In this document: positions 17,765 to 28,000 of the stretch, one piece after another | Layout of the letters: every line of letters starts with the position of its first letter | How positions within the stretch are numbered: position 1 is the stretch's first letter | Assembly (NCBI GenBank): GCA_019638285.1 | Contig: JAHBUB010000008.1 | Location: 1 to 64,000 of the forward strand | Reading direction: 5' to 3' | DNA length: 64,000 nucleotides | Source of the DNA: Cyclobacteriaceae bacterium | Lineage (GTDB): Bacteria; Bacteroidota; Bacteroidia; Cytophagales; Cyclobacteriaceae | Translations under genes and position numbers: made by a program | Notes under the pieces: model-generated | Seen by the model: the letters and a program-made list of their open reading frames with translations, nothing else | Databases searched by the model: none | What the model was told of the DNA's origin: nothing

Positions 17765-19477
17765 ATGTGTAAGTTATCGTATAAGGCCTTTTTTATTACT
17801 TCTATAATTGTATTGCAATGGGCATGTACAGGTGGGAGAAATGATTCACGCGTTGGCACACCTATTACGCCTTACAAAGCGCTAATTTCAGCTGCGGAGA
17901 GTCCAAAGGATTACATTGACCAACTGGGCTGTCTCAATTGTCACGGAGGCGCCACTTTACCCAGCGAACTAAAAGCCAAAGCCCCCGATTTATCTGGCGC
18001 TGGAAATCGCTATAAGCCAGAATATATTTTTAATTATCTCATGAATCCAACCAAAGTTCGAAACCACATTGGACTTTCTCGTATGCCCAATTTTGGATTT
18101 GATGAAAGGGAAGCACTGGCATTAACAAGCTATCTGTCTAGCAAGAGATATGCCCCGAATGTGCAATTCCCCGATTTTTCCAAAAATGGCAATGTTAAGC
18201 TTGGGGAAACGGAATTTATTGAACAGGCCTGCGCTACCTGTCATGTTGCCAATGGGCATGGAAATAATGTGATCTCTGATTTGTCAAATATGGGAAGTAA
18301 GCTGAATCTCGAATGGATGAAGCAATTCATTGCAGCACCTGCTGTTTTTCAAAATAGGAGTTTAATGCCAGGATTACTTTATCATTTCAGTACAGACAGC
18401 ACTGCACTAATTCCATCCGTTGAGAATGCTGAGGAAAGGATTGAAAATTTAAGCGCGTACTTGCTTAGCCTTGAATCGCCAGACCATGATGAGCAATTGG
18501 ACAGGTATGAAACAATTAAGAAATCGAATCCTGAGATTTTGGTGGGGCTGGGACAAAAAATATATCAGGCACAAAATTGTGCGGGTTGTCATCAGTCAAA
18601 TTCTGATGGAGAATGGAAGGAAACAGTGGCGCCTAATCTCATGACAATCAAATCCAGAATTAACAAGGCATGGCTGGTTGAATATATGAAAAAACCACAT
18701 GCTGTGAGGCCGTTTGGTTTTTATCCGGGATCAGGAAGTCGTATGCCTAATTTTAACCTAACCGAGACTGAGATAGATAACATTGTTCGTTTTATTTACA
18801 ACGAAGACAATAACGAAAAACAAACTCACATTGAAGCGCCATCAAGATTTGTATCTAATAAAATAAAAATTTTACTGGACGAAAAGCTTCCTTGCCTAGG
18901 TTGCCATTCTTTTGAAGGAAGAGGAGGCAAGGTGGCTCCTGATCTTTCTAATCTAAGTAAAAGGTTAAATAGCGATTACCTGGCTTCGGTTGTTACAAAT
19001 CCAGCTGTTGCTATGCCAGGCACTATTATGCCAAAGATTTCAATGCCTGAAAAAATGCGGAATCAACTGATAGCTTATTTATTGTATAATAAGGATAGTG
19101 TTGTTGAAAGTAAATACTTATCACTCGTTGACCATCCCATCACATTTCCCAGCGCTGGTTTAAATTCTGAAAGTATTTATATAAGCAAATGTGCTATTTG
19201 TCATGGTGAGAAGGGCAATGCCAATGGGTTTAATGCAGCGTACCTTGCTACCCTACCTACAAGACATGCGGATAGTAGTTACATGGCAAAAAGACCTGAC
19301 GACACATTGTTCGATGGTGTATTTGCAGGCGGAGAAATTCTTAATAAAAGTCATCTTATGCCCCCTTGGGGTAATGCTTTGAGCAATGATGAGATTAGGG
19401 GGTTGGTAACTTATATGAGATCGTTGTGCAATTGCAGACCTCCATCATGGTCGACCGATAATAAAACAATGAAGTAA
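17765..19477 (+). CDS. Five-haem c-type cytochrome lipoprotein
   Basis: An approximately 570-residue exported protein with five CxxCH haem-binding motifs: CLNCH, CATCH, CAGCH, CLGCH and CAICH, each in its own class I cytochrome c-like segment. The segments carry distal Met candidates in phrases such as SRMPNFGF, SRMPNFNL and IMPKISMP. The N-terminus is a lipoprotein signal (hydrophobic stretch ending LQWAC, Cys about 22), so it is anchored to a membrane. The frame is open from TTG at 17759, but ATG at 17765 is preferred. It overlaps the next cytochrome gene by one base, so the two are translationally coupled. I infer an electron-transfer chain; donor and acceptor are unknown. Confidence 0.85.
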   Translation: MCKLSYKAFFITSIIVLQWACTGGRNDSRVGTPITPYKALISAAESPKDYIDQLGCLNCHGGATLPSELKAKAPDLSGAGNRYKPEYIFNYLMNPTKVRNHIGLSRMPNFGFDEREALALTSYLSSKRYAPNVQFPDFSKNGNVKLGETEFIEQACATCHVANGHGNNVISDLSNMGSKLNLEWMKQFIAAPAVFQNRSLMPGLLYHFSTDSTALIPSVENAEERIENLSAYLLSLESPDHDEQLDRYETIKKSNPEILVGLGQKIYQAQNCAGCHQSNSDGEWKETVAPNLMTIKSRINKAWLVEYMKKPHAVRPFGFYPGSGSRMPNFNLTETEIDNIVRFIYNEDNNEKQTHIEAPSRFVSNKIKILLDEKLPCLGCHSFEGRGGKVAPDLSNLSKRLNSDYLASVVTNPAVAMPGTIMPKISMPEKMRNQLIAYLLYNKDSVVESKYLSLVDHPITFPSAGLNSESIYISKCAICHGEKGNANGFNAAYLATLPTRHADSSYMAKRPDDTLFDGVFAGGEILNKSHLMPPWGNALSNDEIRGLVTYMRSLCNCRPPSWSTDNKTMK

Positions 19478-21897
19478 TGGGCAAAAAGAAGGTACATAAA
19501 GCGAAGACAGGCGCATCACATAATAAAGAAAAGCATTTGCAGGATGATGCACCCTTGTCAAAAATTTCTACCAAATGGATGTTGATATTAACCGCCATTG
19601 CGCTCACTGGTATTTTTGGAGTTTTTTATTTTGTTGATTTTTCAAAATCGAATGAACAGGATAAAGTAACTTCTTCACGAAAGCCATTCCCCAGTGTGCC
19701 TATCAATCAAACAGTGCCTGTCGGCTTTGAAGACTTTGTGGGGGCGGAAGCTTGCTCGTCCTGTCACTCAGATATTTATAATAAGTGGAAAACATCTACC
19801 CACGGACAAGCCGGTGGATCACCTAAGGACGTTAAAGTGATCGGGTACTTTGATGGCATACCCAGAAAATTTAAAGATGCGACACTCACTCCGTACAGGG
19901 CCGAGAATGGCGACTACATGTTCAATTTAAAAACGGTTGACTTGCCTGAACAAACATATAGGGTGGATGAAGTAGTAGGCGGAGGTCATATGATTGGAGG
20001 AGGCACTCAGACCTACTTTAGTTATTTTCCCGATGGCACTTTGCGAATGTTGCCTTTTGATTTTATAAGGGATGAAAAAGTTTGGTTTGGAGAAACGAGT
20101 CAGGGACAAGGCTGGGTACCTATTACACCCGACCGAATTATTGATAAAGAAAGTGAGTGGTTTCCCTCACGTCTTTTAGGCACACACCTCGATAGGCAAA
20201 ACTGTCAGCAATGCCATGGTAGTCAAATTGAAGCAAAATTTGCTTTGGACAAAAAGAAGTTTGTCACAAACTTCAAGACATTAGCCATTAATTGTGAATC
20301 TTGTCATGGACCTGGTAAGGAGCATATTCAAATCGTTTCCGGTTCTGATTGGAAAGAAAAAACTTCATTGGGCCTTAAGCCATTGGTTACATTTGATAAA
20401 GATGGTTCATTGGATGTGTGCTTCAAATGTCATGCTCTAAAGAATGTATTGGATCCGGGTTTCCTTCCGGGTGATGACCTTGAAGAGTATTATGCACTTA
20501 AATTTCCAATATTGGGATTTAGAAATGAAAACCCTTATCATCCGGATGGGAGGGTTAATGGGTTTGCCTATCAGCTTAACCATTTAAGCAGTGATTGTTA
20601 CATTGATGGCTCCATGACCTGCGTAAGTTGTCATGATCCTCACGAACAATCTTACAGAGATATTAATGGGCAGGTTTTGGCCAGTCCGTTTGATGATGGG
20701 CAATGCACCTCATGTCACGCAAGCAAAGCGATTAATCTAACAGCTCACTCTTTTCATAAGATTGATTCTAAAGGCAGTCAATGCGTATCCTGTCACATGC
20801 CTTATCTTCAGCATCAGGCGATGGGCACCAATTTGCGATTTGCGAGATCAGATCACACCATACCTATTCCACGCCCTGCATTTGATGCCAGCATAGGAAT
20901 TGAAAGCGCATGCATTCAATGCCATAGTGACAAATCCGTTGAATTTTTACAAAACAAAGTGAACGAGTGGTATGGTGAAGTTAAACCTCACAATGACATG
21001 GTAGAGCGATTATTGAAATTTGACCCAAGTATGAGTCTCTATGAAGCGAGTGAAGTATTATTGCCCGATTCCGCGAATCATTTGATGGGACAAATGGCAG
21101 GTCTTAGCGAATTCGCTTTTGGTTATTTAAAACCAGAAATGAAAGATATCGATGCTGCGGCTGTAAATAGGATTAAAAAATATATTAATAATGCTGACGT
21201 TGATGTGCAATCGGTAGCTATGGCGAGCCTACATCTTATACAAGATAGTGATGATGAAATACACAATCTGTTGGTTGACAAATTGAGCCAAATGGAAGCG
21301 GATAGGAGAAGAAAAATAATGAAGAGATGGTCGAGTGTACTTCCAATAATGGCAAAGAAATATGAGGAGAGAGGAAATTACAATGATGCAATTGAAGCCT
21401 ACAGGAAAAGCCTGGAGATAGTGCCTGATAACATTGCTGTTATGATCAATATGGCTGTAGCCTATTCTGCCTTAAATCAGAATGCGGCTGCCAATCAGAT
21501 TCTTGACAGGGCCATTAAGATTAATGCCAATGACTATGATGTGTGGCTCAACAAGGGAAATATCTTATTAAAAACCAATCAAAATGTGAAAGCCCTGGAG
21601 GCCTATAAGCGAGCGAACAGCATTAACCCATGGGTTGGATCTGCTTATTTTAATATTGGAAACTATTACTATAAAACAAATAATGTGAATGAAGCGATTG
21701 TGTGGTATAAAAAAGCCGTGGAGATAGAGCCCAATATGGCATTGGGATATTTATTTCTTGCAAGATCGTACATAAAAGTACAGGATTTTAAGAATGCGTT
21801 CACGGCCGTTAAGTCTGGCCTAAGATTAGATCCTGCAGACAGGGCGGGCAATCAAATACTGGCTGATTTGCAATCTTATTTTGCGAAGAATAATTAG
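19477..21897 (+). CDS. Octahaem cytochrome c fused to TPR repeats
   Basis: An 806-residue protein. It has an N-terminal membrane anchor (about residues 34-55) after a Lys-rich cytoplasmic start. Eight CxxCH motifs lie between about residues 91 and 482: CSSCH, CQQCH, CESCH, CFKCH, CVSCH, CTSCH, CVSCH and CIQCH. A helical linker follows, then TPR repeats from about 628 to the end (for example RGNYNDAIEAYRKSLEIVPDN). The haem part resembles multihaem cytochromes of the c554/octahaem group, and the TPR part suggests a protein-docking platform. Its ATG overlaps the stop of the upstream five-haem gene (TAATG), implying stoichiometric expression. No catalytic partner is encoded nearby. Confidence 0.85.
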   Translation: MGKKKVHKAKTGASHNKEKHLQDDAPLSKISTKWMLILTAIALTGIFGVFYFVDFSKSNEQDKVTSSRKPFPSVPINQTVPVGFEDFVGAEACSSCHSDIYNKWKTSTHGQAGGSPKDVKVIGYFDGIPRKFKDATLTPYRAENGDYMFNLKTVDLPEQTYRVDEVVGGGHMIGGGTQTYFSYFPDGTLRMLPFDFIRDEKVWFGETSQGQGWVPITPDRIIDKESEWFPSRLLGTHLDRQNCQQCHGSQIEAKFALDKKKFVTNFKTLAINCESCHGPGKEHIQIVSGSDWKEKTSLGLKPLVTFDKDGSLDVCFKCHALKNVLDPGFLPGDDLEEYYALKFPILGFRNENPYHPDGRVNGFAYQLNHLSSDCYIDGSMTCVSCHDPHEQSYRDINGQVLASPFDDGQCTSCHASKAINLTAHSFHKIDSKGSQCVSCHMPYLQHQAMGTNLRFARSDHTIPIPRPAFDASIGIESACIQCHSDKSVEFLQNKVNEWYGEVKPHNDMVERLLKFDPSMSLYEASEVLLPDSANHLMGQMAGLSEFAFGYLKPEMKDIDAAAVNRIKKYINNADVDVQSVAMASLHLIQDSDDEIHNLLVDKLSQMEADRRRKIMKRWSSVLPIMAKKYEERGNYNDAIEAYRKSLEIVPDNIAVMINMAVAYSALNQNAAANQILDRAIKINANDYDVWLNKGNILLKTNQNVKALEAYKRANSINPWVGSAYFNIGNYYYKTNNVNEAIVWYKKAVEIEPNMALGYLFLARSYIKVQDFKNAFTAVKSGLRLDPADRAGNQILADLQSYFAKNN

Positions 21898-21931
21898 GAG
21901 AGTATATCAATAAATTGGAGGATTAATTCTA

Positions 21932-22937
21932 ATGATTTGTCAAAATCAGCATTCATATATTTAATTTTTTTTGGCTATGCACACCAGCGCTTAGCCAAAC
22001 AAGAAATATTGTTGGCCGGATATTGTCCAATGAGGATCAAAAACCTATTAAAAATGCAAACATTGTTATCGAGGGGAGTGAGAAAAGTGCCATCTCTAAT
22101 CATCTTGGTTTTTTTGAATTGGAGATTGTTGGGGAAGATGTGGGTTCTTTGATCATTTCGCATATTGGTTATGCGACCAGTAAGGTTGAGATTCCAGAAA
22201 TCGACAATTTTAAAATACTACTCAATAGAGAGTATATCCATATTGCGGAATTTGACCTGGCATATTATGAGGAGAGAGATCTCGAATTGGCTGATGATCC
22301 AACAGATTCATTGGCTACAGCCAGTGAAATAAGCGCCAGATACCCTGGAGGCTGGGAGCATTTTTTTAATGATCTGGGAAGAGCATTACTTAAAACCTCT
22401 TTTTGGAAAGAGTTGCCAGATGATAGTGTTTTAAAGGTGTCCTTTACAGTGGATCATTTAGGTATGATGTCTGAATTTACATTTGATCCTTATTTGAACA
22501 ATTTGGATTTTGTTGAAACTCAATTTAAATCTTTAAAAAATTGGAGTCCAGCGAAGCAAAACGGAAATCTGACAAGTCAATTCTTTGAACTATCACTTAA
22601 GTGGTCTCAGGTATATACAACAGTGGAAAAGTCAGCCATGCCGGAAGGTGGGATGACAGCCTTTTACAAATTTATAGGTGCTAATTTGAAGTACCCTAAA
22701 AGATCGAAAAATATGGGTATTGAGGGGCGGGTATTTGTAGAATTTATAGTTGAAAAGGATAGTTCATTAACTGAGCTCAAAATATCTCAAGGAGTTAGTT
22801 CTGATTTGGATGAAGAAGCTATGAGAGTTATTTCTTTATCCAAGTGGGTGCCAGGCACCCGGCAAGGGAAACCAGTTAGACAGCGAGTGGTGTTGCCTAT
22901 ATCTTTTAAGTTGAGCAAGTTTAAATGGGACGGATAG
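21932..22937 (+). CDS. TonB C-terminal domain protein with disrupted start
   Basis: The intact reading frame (frame of 22023) encodes a carboxypeptidase-regulatory-like beta-sandwich starting at NIVGRILSNEDQKPIKNANI. A variable middle follows, then a C-terminal TonB domain (about the last 90 residues, with YPKRSKNMGIEGRVFVEFIV). In-frame upstream sequence reads WLCTPALSQTRN, a clear signal-peptide end, but that frame has no ATG/GTG/TTG before its stop at 21933-21935. The ATG at 21932, behind GGAGG (21917-21921), is out of frame by one base. Removing one T at 21936-21938, or adding one T to the T8 run at 21965-21972 (TTG start at 21937), restores a complete signal peptide. It is therefore either a frameshifted gene or a sequence error. 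The interval is consequently not a multiple of three. It follows the cytochrome pair by 34 bases. Confidence 0.7.
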
Positions 22938-23019
22938 AAAAATATATACCTCTTATATACTTATATTAAGTATTTAGGATTAATTTATTAATTATTTTAG
23001 GTACGCTAAAATTATACCT

Positions 23020-24552
23020 ATGAAAGTCATTTGCCTACTTCTACTATTACCCCTCTTTTCATTCGCGCAACCTTCTGTTAAAGCCAGTAGGGAATGGATA
23101 AAAAAGGATGGGGCAAATATTCTGACAGAGTTAAAAGAATTAATCAGCATTCCCAATCACGCTTCAGACTTGCCCAATATTCAGCGCAATGCGGAGAAGA
23201 TCAAAAAACTATTTGGTGATCGGGGATTTGAAATGCAATTGTTACAAGAACCTGGCGCACCGCCCATCGTATATGGCGAACATAAAGTAAAAGGGGCTAC
23301 CCGTACACTTTGTTTTTATGCTCACTATGATGGTCAACCTGTTGATCCATCTTTATGGAAATTGGATGCTTTCAATGCAGAATTGTATGATCAGGCCATG
23401 TACAAAGGTGGCAAGGCTATACCTATGCCCAAGGCGGGCGAACCTATCAATGAAGAGTGGAGACTTTACGGTCGCTCTGCCAGTGATGACAAAGCACCAA
23501 TTGTAGCTATGATGGCAGCAATAGATGCCCTGAAGGCTTCGAAAATTGGTTTGACTTCTAATATTAAATTATTCTTTGATGGAGAAGAAGAATCCAGCTC
23601 TCCGCACATCGAAACTTATATGACCAAGTATGGCGATTTATTCAAGGACATTTCCGTTTGGCTGTTGTGTGATGGAGCGGTGTATCAAACGGGTGACCCT
23701 TCTTTTAAATTTGGTGGCCGAGGTATCACCGGGGTACAACTTACCGTGTATGGCCCATCACGCCCGCTACACAGTGGTCACTATGGTAATTGGGCTCCTG
23801 TGCCGGGTCAAATGTTGGCGCGACTTCTTACTTCTATGAAAGCTGAAGACGGTACGGTTCTTATAGATGGCTATTACGATTCGGTGGAACCTATCTCAGA
23901 TTTTGAAAAAAGACAATTGGCCAATGCCCCCAATATTGATGAGCAAATGAAAGAAGAGTTAGGTTTAGGATTTACAGAAGGCAATGGACAGTCATTAAAT
24001 GAAAGGTTGCTACTTCCAAGTTTAACAATTCGAGGCATGGCCAGTGGATCAGTCGGGGACAAAGCACGGAATGTTATTCCTACGATAGCTATTGCTGAAT
24101 TAGGTATGCGGCTTGTAAAAGGAAATGACCCGGAGAAAATGATGGATTTGGTAGAGGCGCACATACGAAAGGAGGGATGGCATATTGTATACGATGAGCC
24201 CGATCATGAAACGCGGATGAAATACCCAAAGATTGTAAAAGTAGTTAGGGACAAGGATGGATTTCCAGCCATAAAAGTGAATATGGATCAGCCTGAAATC
24301 ATGAGTGTGATCAATGGAGTAAAATCGTTTACCGGTGACAAGGCGGTTTTTCTGCCGAGTTCCGGAGGCAGCAATCGTGTAAACAATGCTATTTATGATG
24401 TATTGAAAACGCCAGCCATTTCAGTGAATATGGTGAACCATGATAATAACCAACATGCAGAAAATGAAAATGTGCGCATCGGTAACTTGTGGTATGGTAT
24501 TGACTTGATGTCGGTGCTGATGACGCTACCCAATGATATTTCTAAAAAATAA
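23020..24552 (+). CDS. M20-family metallopeptidase (exported dipeptidase)
   Basis: A 510-residue zinc peptidase with a signal peptide (about residues 1-17, ending FSFAQ). M20 landmarks are all present: the zinc His in FYAHYDGQP, the bridging Asp in GRSASDDKAP, the catalytic Glu pair in DGEEESSSP, and a late His in HDNNQHAENE. The dimerisation lid domain lies in the middle. It is probably periplasmic and cleaves dipeptides or related amides. It stands as a single gene, convergent with the truncated haemoglobin. Confidence 0.92.
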   Translation: MKVICLLLLLPLFSFAQPSVKASREWIKKDGANILTELKELISIPNHASDLPNIQRNAEKIKKLFGDRGFEMQLLQEPGAPPIVYGEHKVKGATRTLCFYAHYDGQPVDPSLWKLDAFNAELYDQAMYKGGKAIPMPKAGEPINEEWRLYGRSASDDKAPIVAMMAAIDALKASKIGLTSNIKLFFDGEEESSSPHIETYMTKYGDLFKDISVWLLCDGAVYQTGDPSFKFGGRGITGVQLTVYGPSRPLHSGHYGNWAPVPGQMLARLLTSMKAEDGTVLIDGYYDSVEPISDFEKRQLANAPNIDEQMKEELGLGFTEGNGQSLNERLLLPSLTIRGMASGSVGDKARNVIPTIAIAELGMRLVKGNDPEKMMDLVEAHIRKEGWHIVYDEPDHETRMKYPKIVKVVRDKDGFPAIKVNMDQPEIMSVINGVKSFTGDKAVFLPSSGGSNRVNNAIYDVLKTPAISVNMVNHDNNQHAENENVRIGNLWYGIDLMSVLMTLPNDISKK

Positions 24553-24563
24553 CTTTAAGTAAA

Positions 24564-24584
24564 TACAATAGTAGAACTATTGTA
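24564..24584. terminator. Possible bidirectional terminator
   Basis: TACAATAG (24564-24571) and CTATTGTA (24577-24584) form an 8-base stem with a 5-base loop between the convergent peptidase and truncated haemoglobin genes. The right arm overlaps the haemoglobin stop codon. There is no long U-tract on either strand. Confidence 0.4.
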
Positions 24585-24957
24585 CACTTTTCTGTACGCG
24601 ATATAGCATTAGGCTGGCGATATTGGTTGCTCTTAATTTTGCTTCCTCGGCTTTGTCTCCTTCAAAGTGTTCATCAATGGTTTCATAAAACAGCTCTTTC
24701 CACCGATCGAAATGAGTAGATTCTAAACTAATTTTCTTATTCAATTGAATATGCTTTGTCATCGGATCTCCTTTGTAGGGTCCTTTGCCAAATAATACCA
24801 TCTCCCAAAAATCATACATAATGGGTAAGTGATGAGGCCAGTCTACCTTGGCGATATCGTTGAATATATATCCAATGGTATTATCCTTTTTCACTTTATC
24901 ATAAAATGAATTGACTAGTTTTTCAATATCACCCCTCGCTACAATATCCTGTTTCAT
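24577..24957 (-). CDS. Group III truncated haemoglobin
   Basis: A 126-residue haem protein of the 2-on-2 truncated globin family. The phrase VDWPHHLPIMYDFWEMVLFG is characteristic of group III globins, and the candidate proximal His lies in the THFDRWKELFYETIDEHF region. Group III members are linked to O2/NO handling or ferryl chemistry. The gene lies behind smc on the same strand, separated from it by a strong hairpin, so it is likely transcribed on its own. Confidence 0.9.
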   Translation of the reverse strand: MKQDIVARGDIEKLVNSFYDKVKKDNTIGYIFNDIAKVDWPHHLPIMYDFWEMVLFGKGPYKGDPMTKHIQLNKKISLESTHFDRWKELFYETIDEHFEGDKAEEAKLRATNIASLMLYRVQKSVQ

Positions 24958-25021
24958 AATCTTTATTTAGGTTAAATCAACCTATCCGTCTTAGAATACG
25001 ACATTGGATTTTAGATATTCG

Positions 25022-25052
25022 TTCCCTTGATCGATAAGATCGATCAAGGGAA
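25022..25052. terminator. Perfect 14-base hairpin between smc and truncated haemoglobin
   Basis: TTCCCTTGATCGAT (25022-25035) pairs perfectly with ATCGATCAAGGGAA (25039-25052) around the loop AAG. It lies 19 bases after the smc stop and is probably its terminator. It lacks a U-tract on the minus strand and has TAAAAAAT on the plus side, so an operator or mRNA-stabilising role remains possible. Confidence 0.6.
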
Positions 25053-25070
25053 TAAAAAATACAATATGGA

Positions 25071-28000
25071 CTAGGCCAATTCTCTTAGATCTACCGGCAC
25101 TACTCTTGAAACCCCTTTCTCTACCATGGTGATGCCATAAATTACATCCGTGCTGGTCATGGTGCGTTTGTTGTGCGTCACGATTACAAACTGACTGTCT
25201 TTGCTGAAGTTTCGGATAATGTTATTGAATTTGTCAATATTAGCATCATCGAGTGGTGCATCTACCTCATCAAAAATACAAAACGGTGCTGGCTTTAAAA
25301 GGTACATAGAAAAGAGCAGGGCAGTAGCTGTAAGTGTTTTTTCTCCACCTGACAATTGATTGATACCTAGCGGTCGTTTTCCTTTTGGTTTAGCAATGAT
25401 TTCGATATCAGAATCCAATGGTTTGGTCGGGTCGACTAACCTTAAATCGCAATCATCACCTTCAGAAAATAATGATCGGAATACCTCCACAAAGTGCTCC
25501 TTAATCTTATTAAAAGCTTCCATGAATGTTTCACTGGCTACACCTTCAATTTCTGCAATGGTGCTAAGTAATGAATCCTTCGCCTTTCTCAAATCCTCTT
25601 TTTGCGCTATAATGAAATCATTTCTTTCTTTTATTTCATTATAGGCTTCCATGGCCATCGGATTGATGGGCCCCATATTTTCTAATCGATCCCGAATTTT
25701 AGTTACTGAATTGCGTAGTTTTTCTTCATCGGGAAGTTCCTCATCTTCCGCACCCGCCTCAACACCCAAAATTGAATCTAACTCAACCTTAAACTCCACT
25801 GATAACCGCTCTTTTACTGAATTGAGTTCCAGTTTGCTTTCACTCAATTCGTTTTGAAGTTCCATAAGGATGGTATCGATATTTTGTCTTTGATGTTGTA
25901 CTTCTTTTAAGGTTTTTTCCAACTGATCAATCTCTCCCCTGGAGGAATAATAGAGTTTCTCTGCCTCACCCAGGCCTTTCTCCATTTCTTCCTTTTGTGC
26001 ATACATGGAGATGAGCTCCTCATCATTGCTTTGAGTGGTTTCTATGATGACTTTTATTTCCTCTTCATTTATTTTCAGTTCTTCCTGGTTAGTCTCGATG
26101 CGTTTGCCACTTTGCTCCATCGATTCCTGTTTGAAGCGCACCTCTTGTTCCAGGCTCTTCACCCTATTTCCCTGCTCATGAAAGAGTATATTTTGCTCGT
26201 TAAATGCAGCTGACTTTTGACTTAATATTTCATTTTGTGCATTATAATCATCTGTTATTAACTTTAATTTTTCTTCGTATTGATGCACTTCAACAAGTGC
26301 CTGTTCAGCTTTTGGCTTTAAGCCTTCAAGTTCTTGTGACAGATTTTGGATTTTCTCCTGGATGTCTTCCCTGCGCAGGTCTGCCGTATTGAGCATATTG
26401 GCAAACTGCTCTTTTTTGGTGCTTACAGAGATAAATTCGTCATTCACCATTTTGATGGCATTTCGTGCCTCCTCAATCTGTTGCTGCAGCGTATTGTTTC
26501 GTAATTTTTCTAGTTCACGCTGCTTGTCCAATAACCCTTGCCTGATAACTTCTACTTTTCTAGTAAGGTCTTTGATTTCCTTGTCTAGTTTTTCAAGGTT
26601 TTTTGCGCGTCCAATTTTTTTGCCTTCAAAGAGACCAACCGAACCGCCTGATAAACTAAACCGCCTTTTCGTGATCTTACCACTCTTAGTAATGAAAGTA
26701 TTTCCATCTTCAGCAGGAATGATTTTCACATCTCCATCATGTACATACACTTTGTCCAATATGTAGGCCATCAGCTTACCATATTTTGGATCAAACTCCA
26801 TTATATGTGTGGCAGGGAAAGCATCTGAATACATTTGTATGTCCGAAGGAACAAATTTGTGGAAGGCGTCCAGGATGAAGAAATTAGCTTTTCCTTTGCT
26901 GGCATCACTCAGTATGTTGATGGCTTCGTAAGCCTCCGCTTCATGCTCTACGATGTAGTAGTTGAGATAGGGCTCCAGATAATTCTCAATAGCTACTCTG
27001 TATTCTTCGCTGGTGGAGATAATATCTGAAAGGAGAGGGGCATTTTTTGTCCACCCTACATTTTTCTTTAAAAATTTAATGGCTTCGGGAAATCCCTCTA
27101 AGTTTTCAACAAGCGACTTGGTGAGCTGATACTCATTTTGGCGAGCGTCAAGTCTTCTGCCTACTTCCGTCATCTCCTCTCGGATCATCTCAATGGTTTT
27201 CTCCAGTGAAGATCCGCGTTGAATTACCTCACTTTCGTCATTCTTTAATTTGGAGAGATATCCATTCTTCTCAGTGATTTCTTCTTGCAGTACGACCAGC
27301 TTTTTTTCAAAATTGGCAAGACTTGCACTTTGTTCATTGGAGTCAGTAGCAGTTCGTTCAATCTCTTGTTTAAAAGAGGAGATTTGAATTTCTCGAATCT
27401 CCTGTGCTTTGTTAAGTTGATAAGACTCATCCTGGCGAGTACGGTGAGCTTTGCGCAAGGTGTCCACTTCCCCTTGTAAAGTAAAGGTTGCTGCCTTTTG
27501 GATGTCATATTCGGCCTTTAAGGCCTCTACTTTTTCTGAAATCTCATTGAATAGTACTTGCGCTGACTCCTTTTCAGTTTCAAGACTCTGGATACTAAAC
27601 CGCGCCCGTTCATTGCTTTGTTTGTCCTGATCGATCTGCTCTTTAAGGCTGGTGATGCGGTCATTGAGGAAACGCAGGCGTTCGTTTTTTATTTGTTTCT
27701 CACTTTCATACTGCCTTATCTTCCCCACATATTCATTTATGGCCTTTTGTCTACTGGACAGGGTATTCTCTTTTTCAATCAACTCAACTTTTGATTTTTC
27801 GATAAGAGCTTCTTTTTCAGCAATGGAAGAAGTAAGAGATGTTTTACGATCGTTTTCTGCTGCTACTTGTTTATTGACTGTATCAAACTTTTCCCTTTGT
27901 TTCTTTACTACCAGTTTAGCCAGTTGAATGCTTTTCTCCTTGTATTCCTCTTTTATTTTAAAATACGTCTCGGATTGTTTAGCCTGCTTTTCCAGGCTTT

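Noticed and set aside
26362-26766. 134-codon ORF antisense to smc
   Set aside because: Shadow of the coiled-coil coding sequence; Ser/Leu-rich as expected from antisense of Lys/Glu codons.
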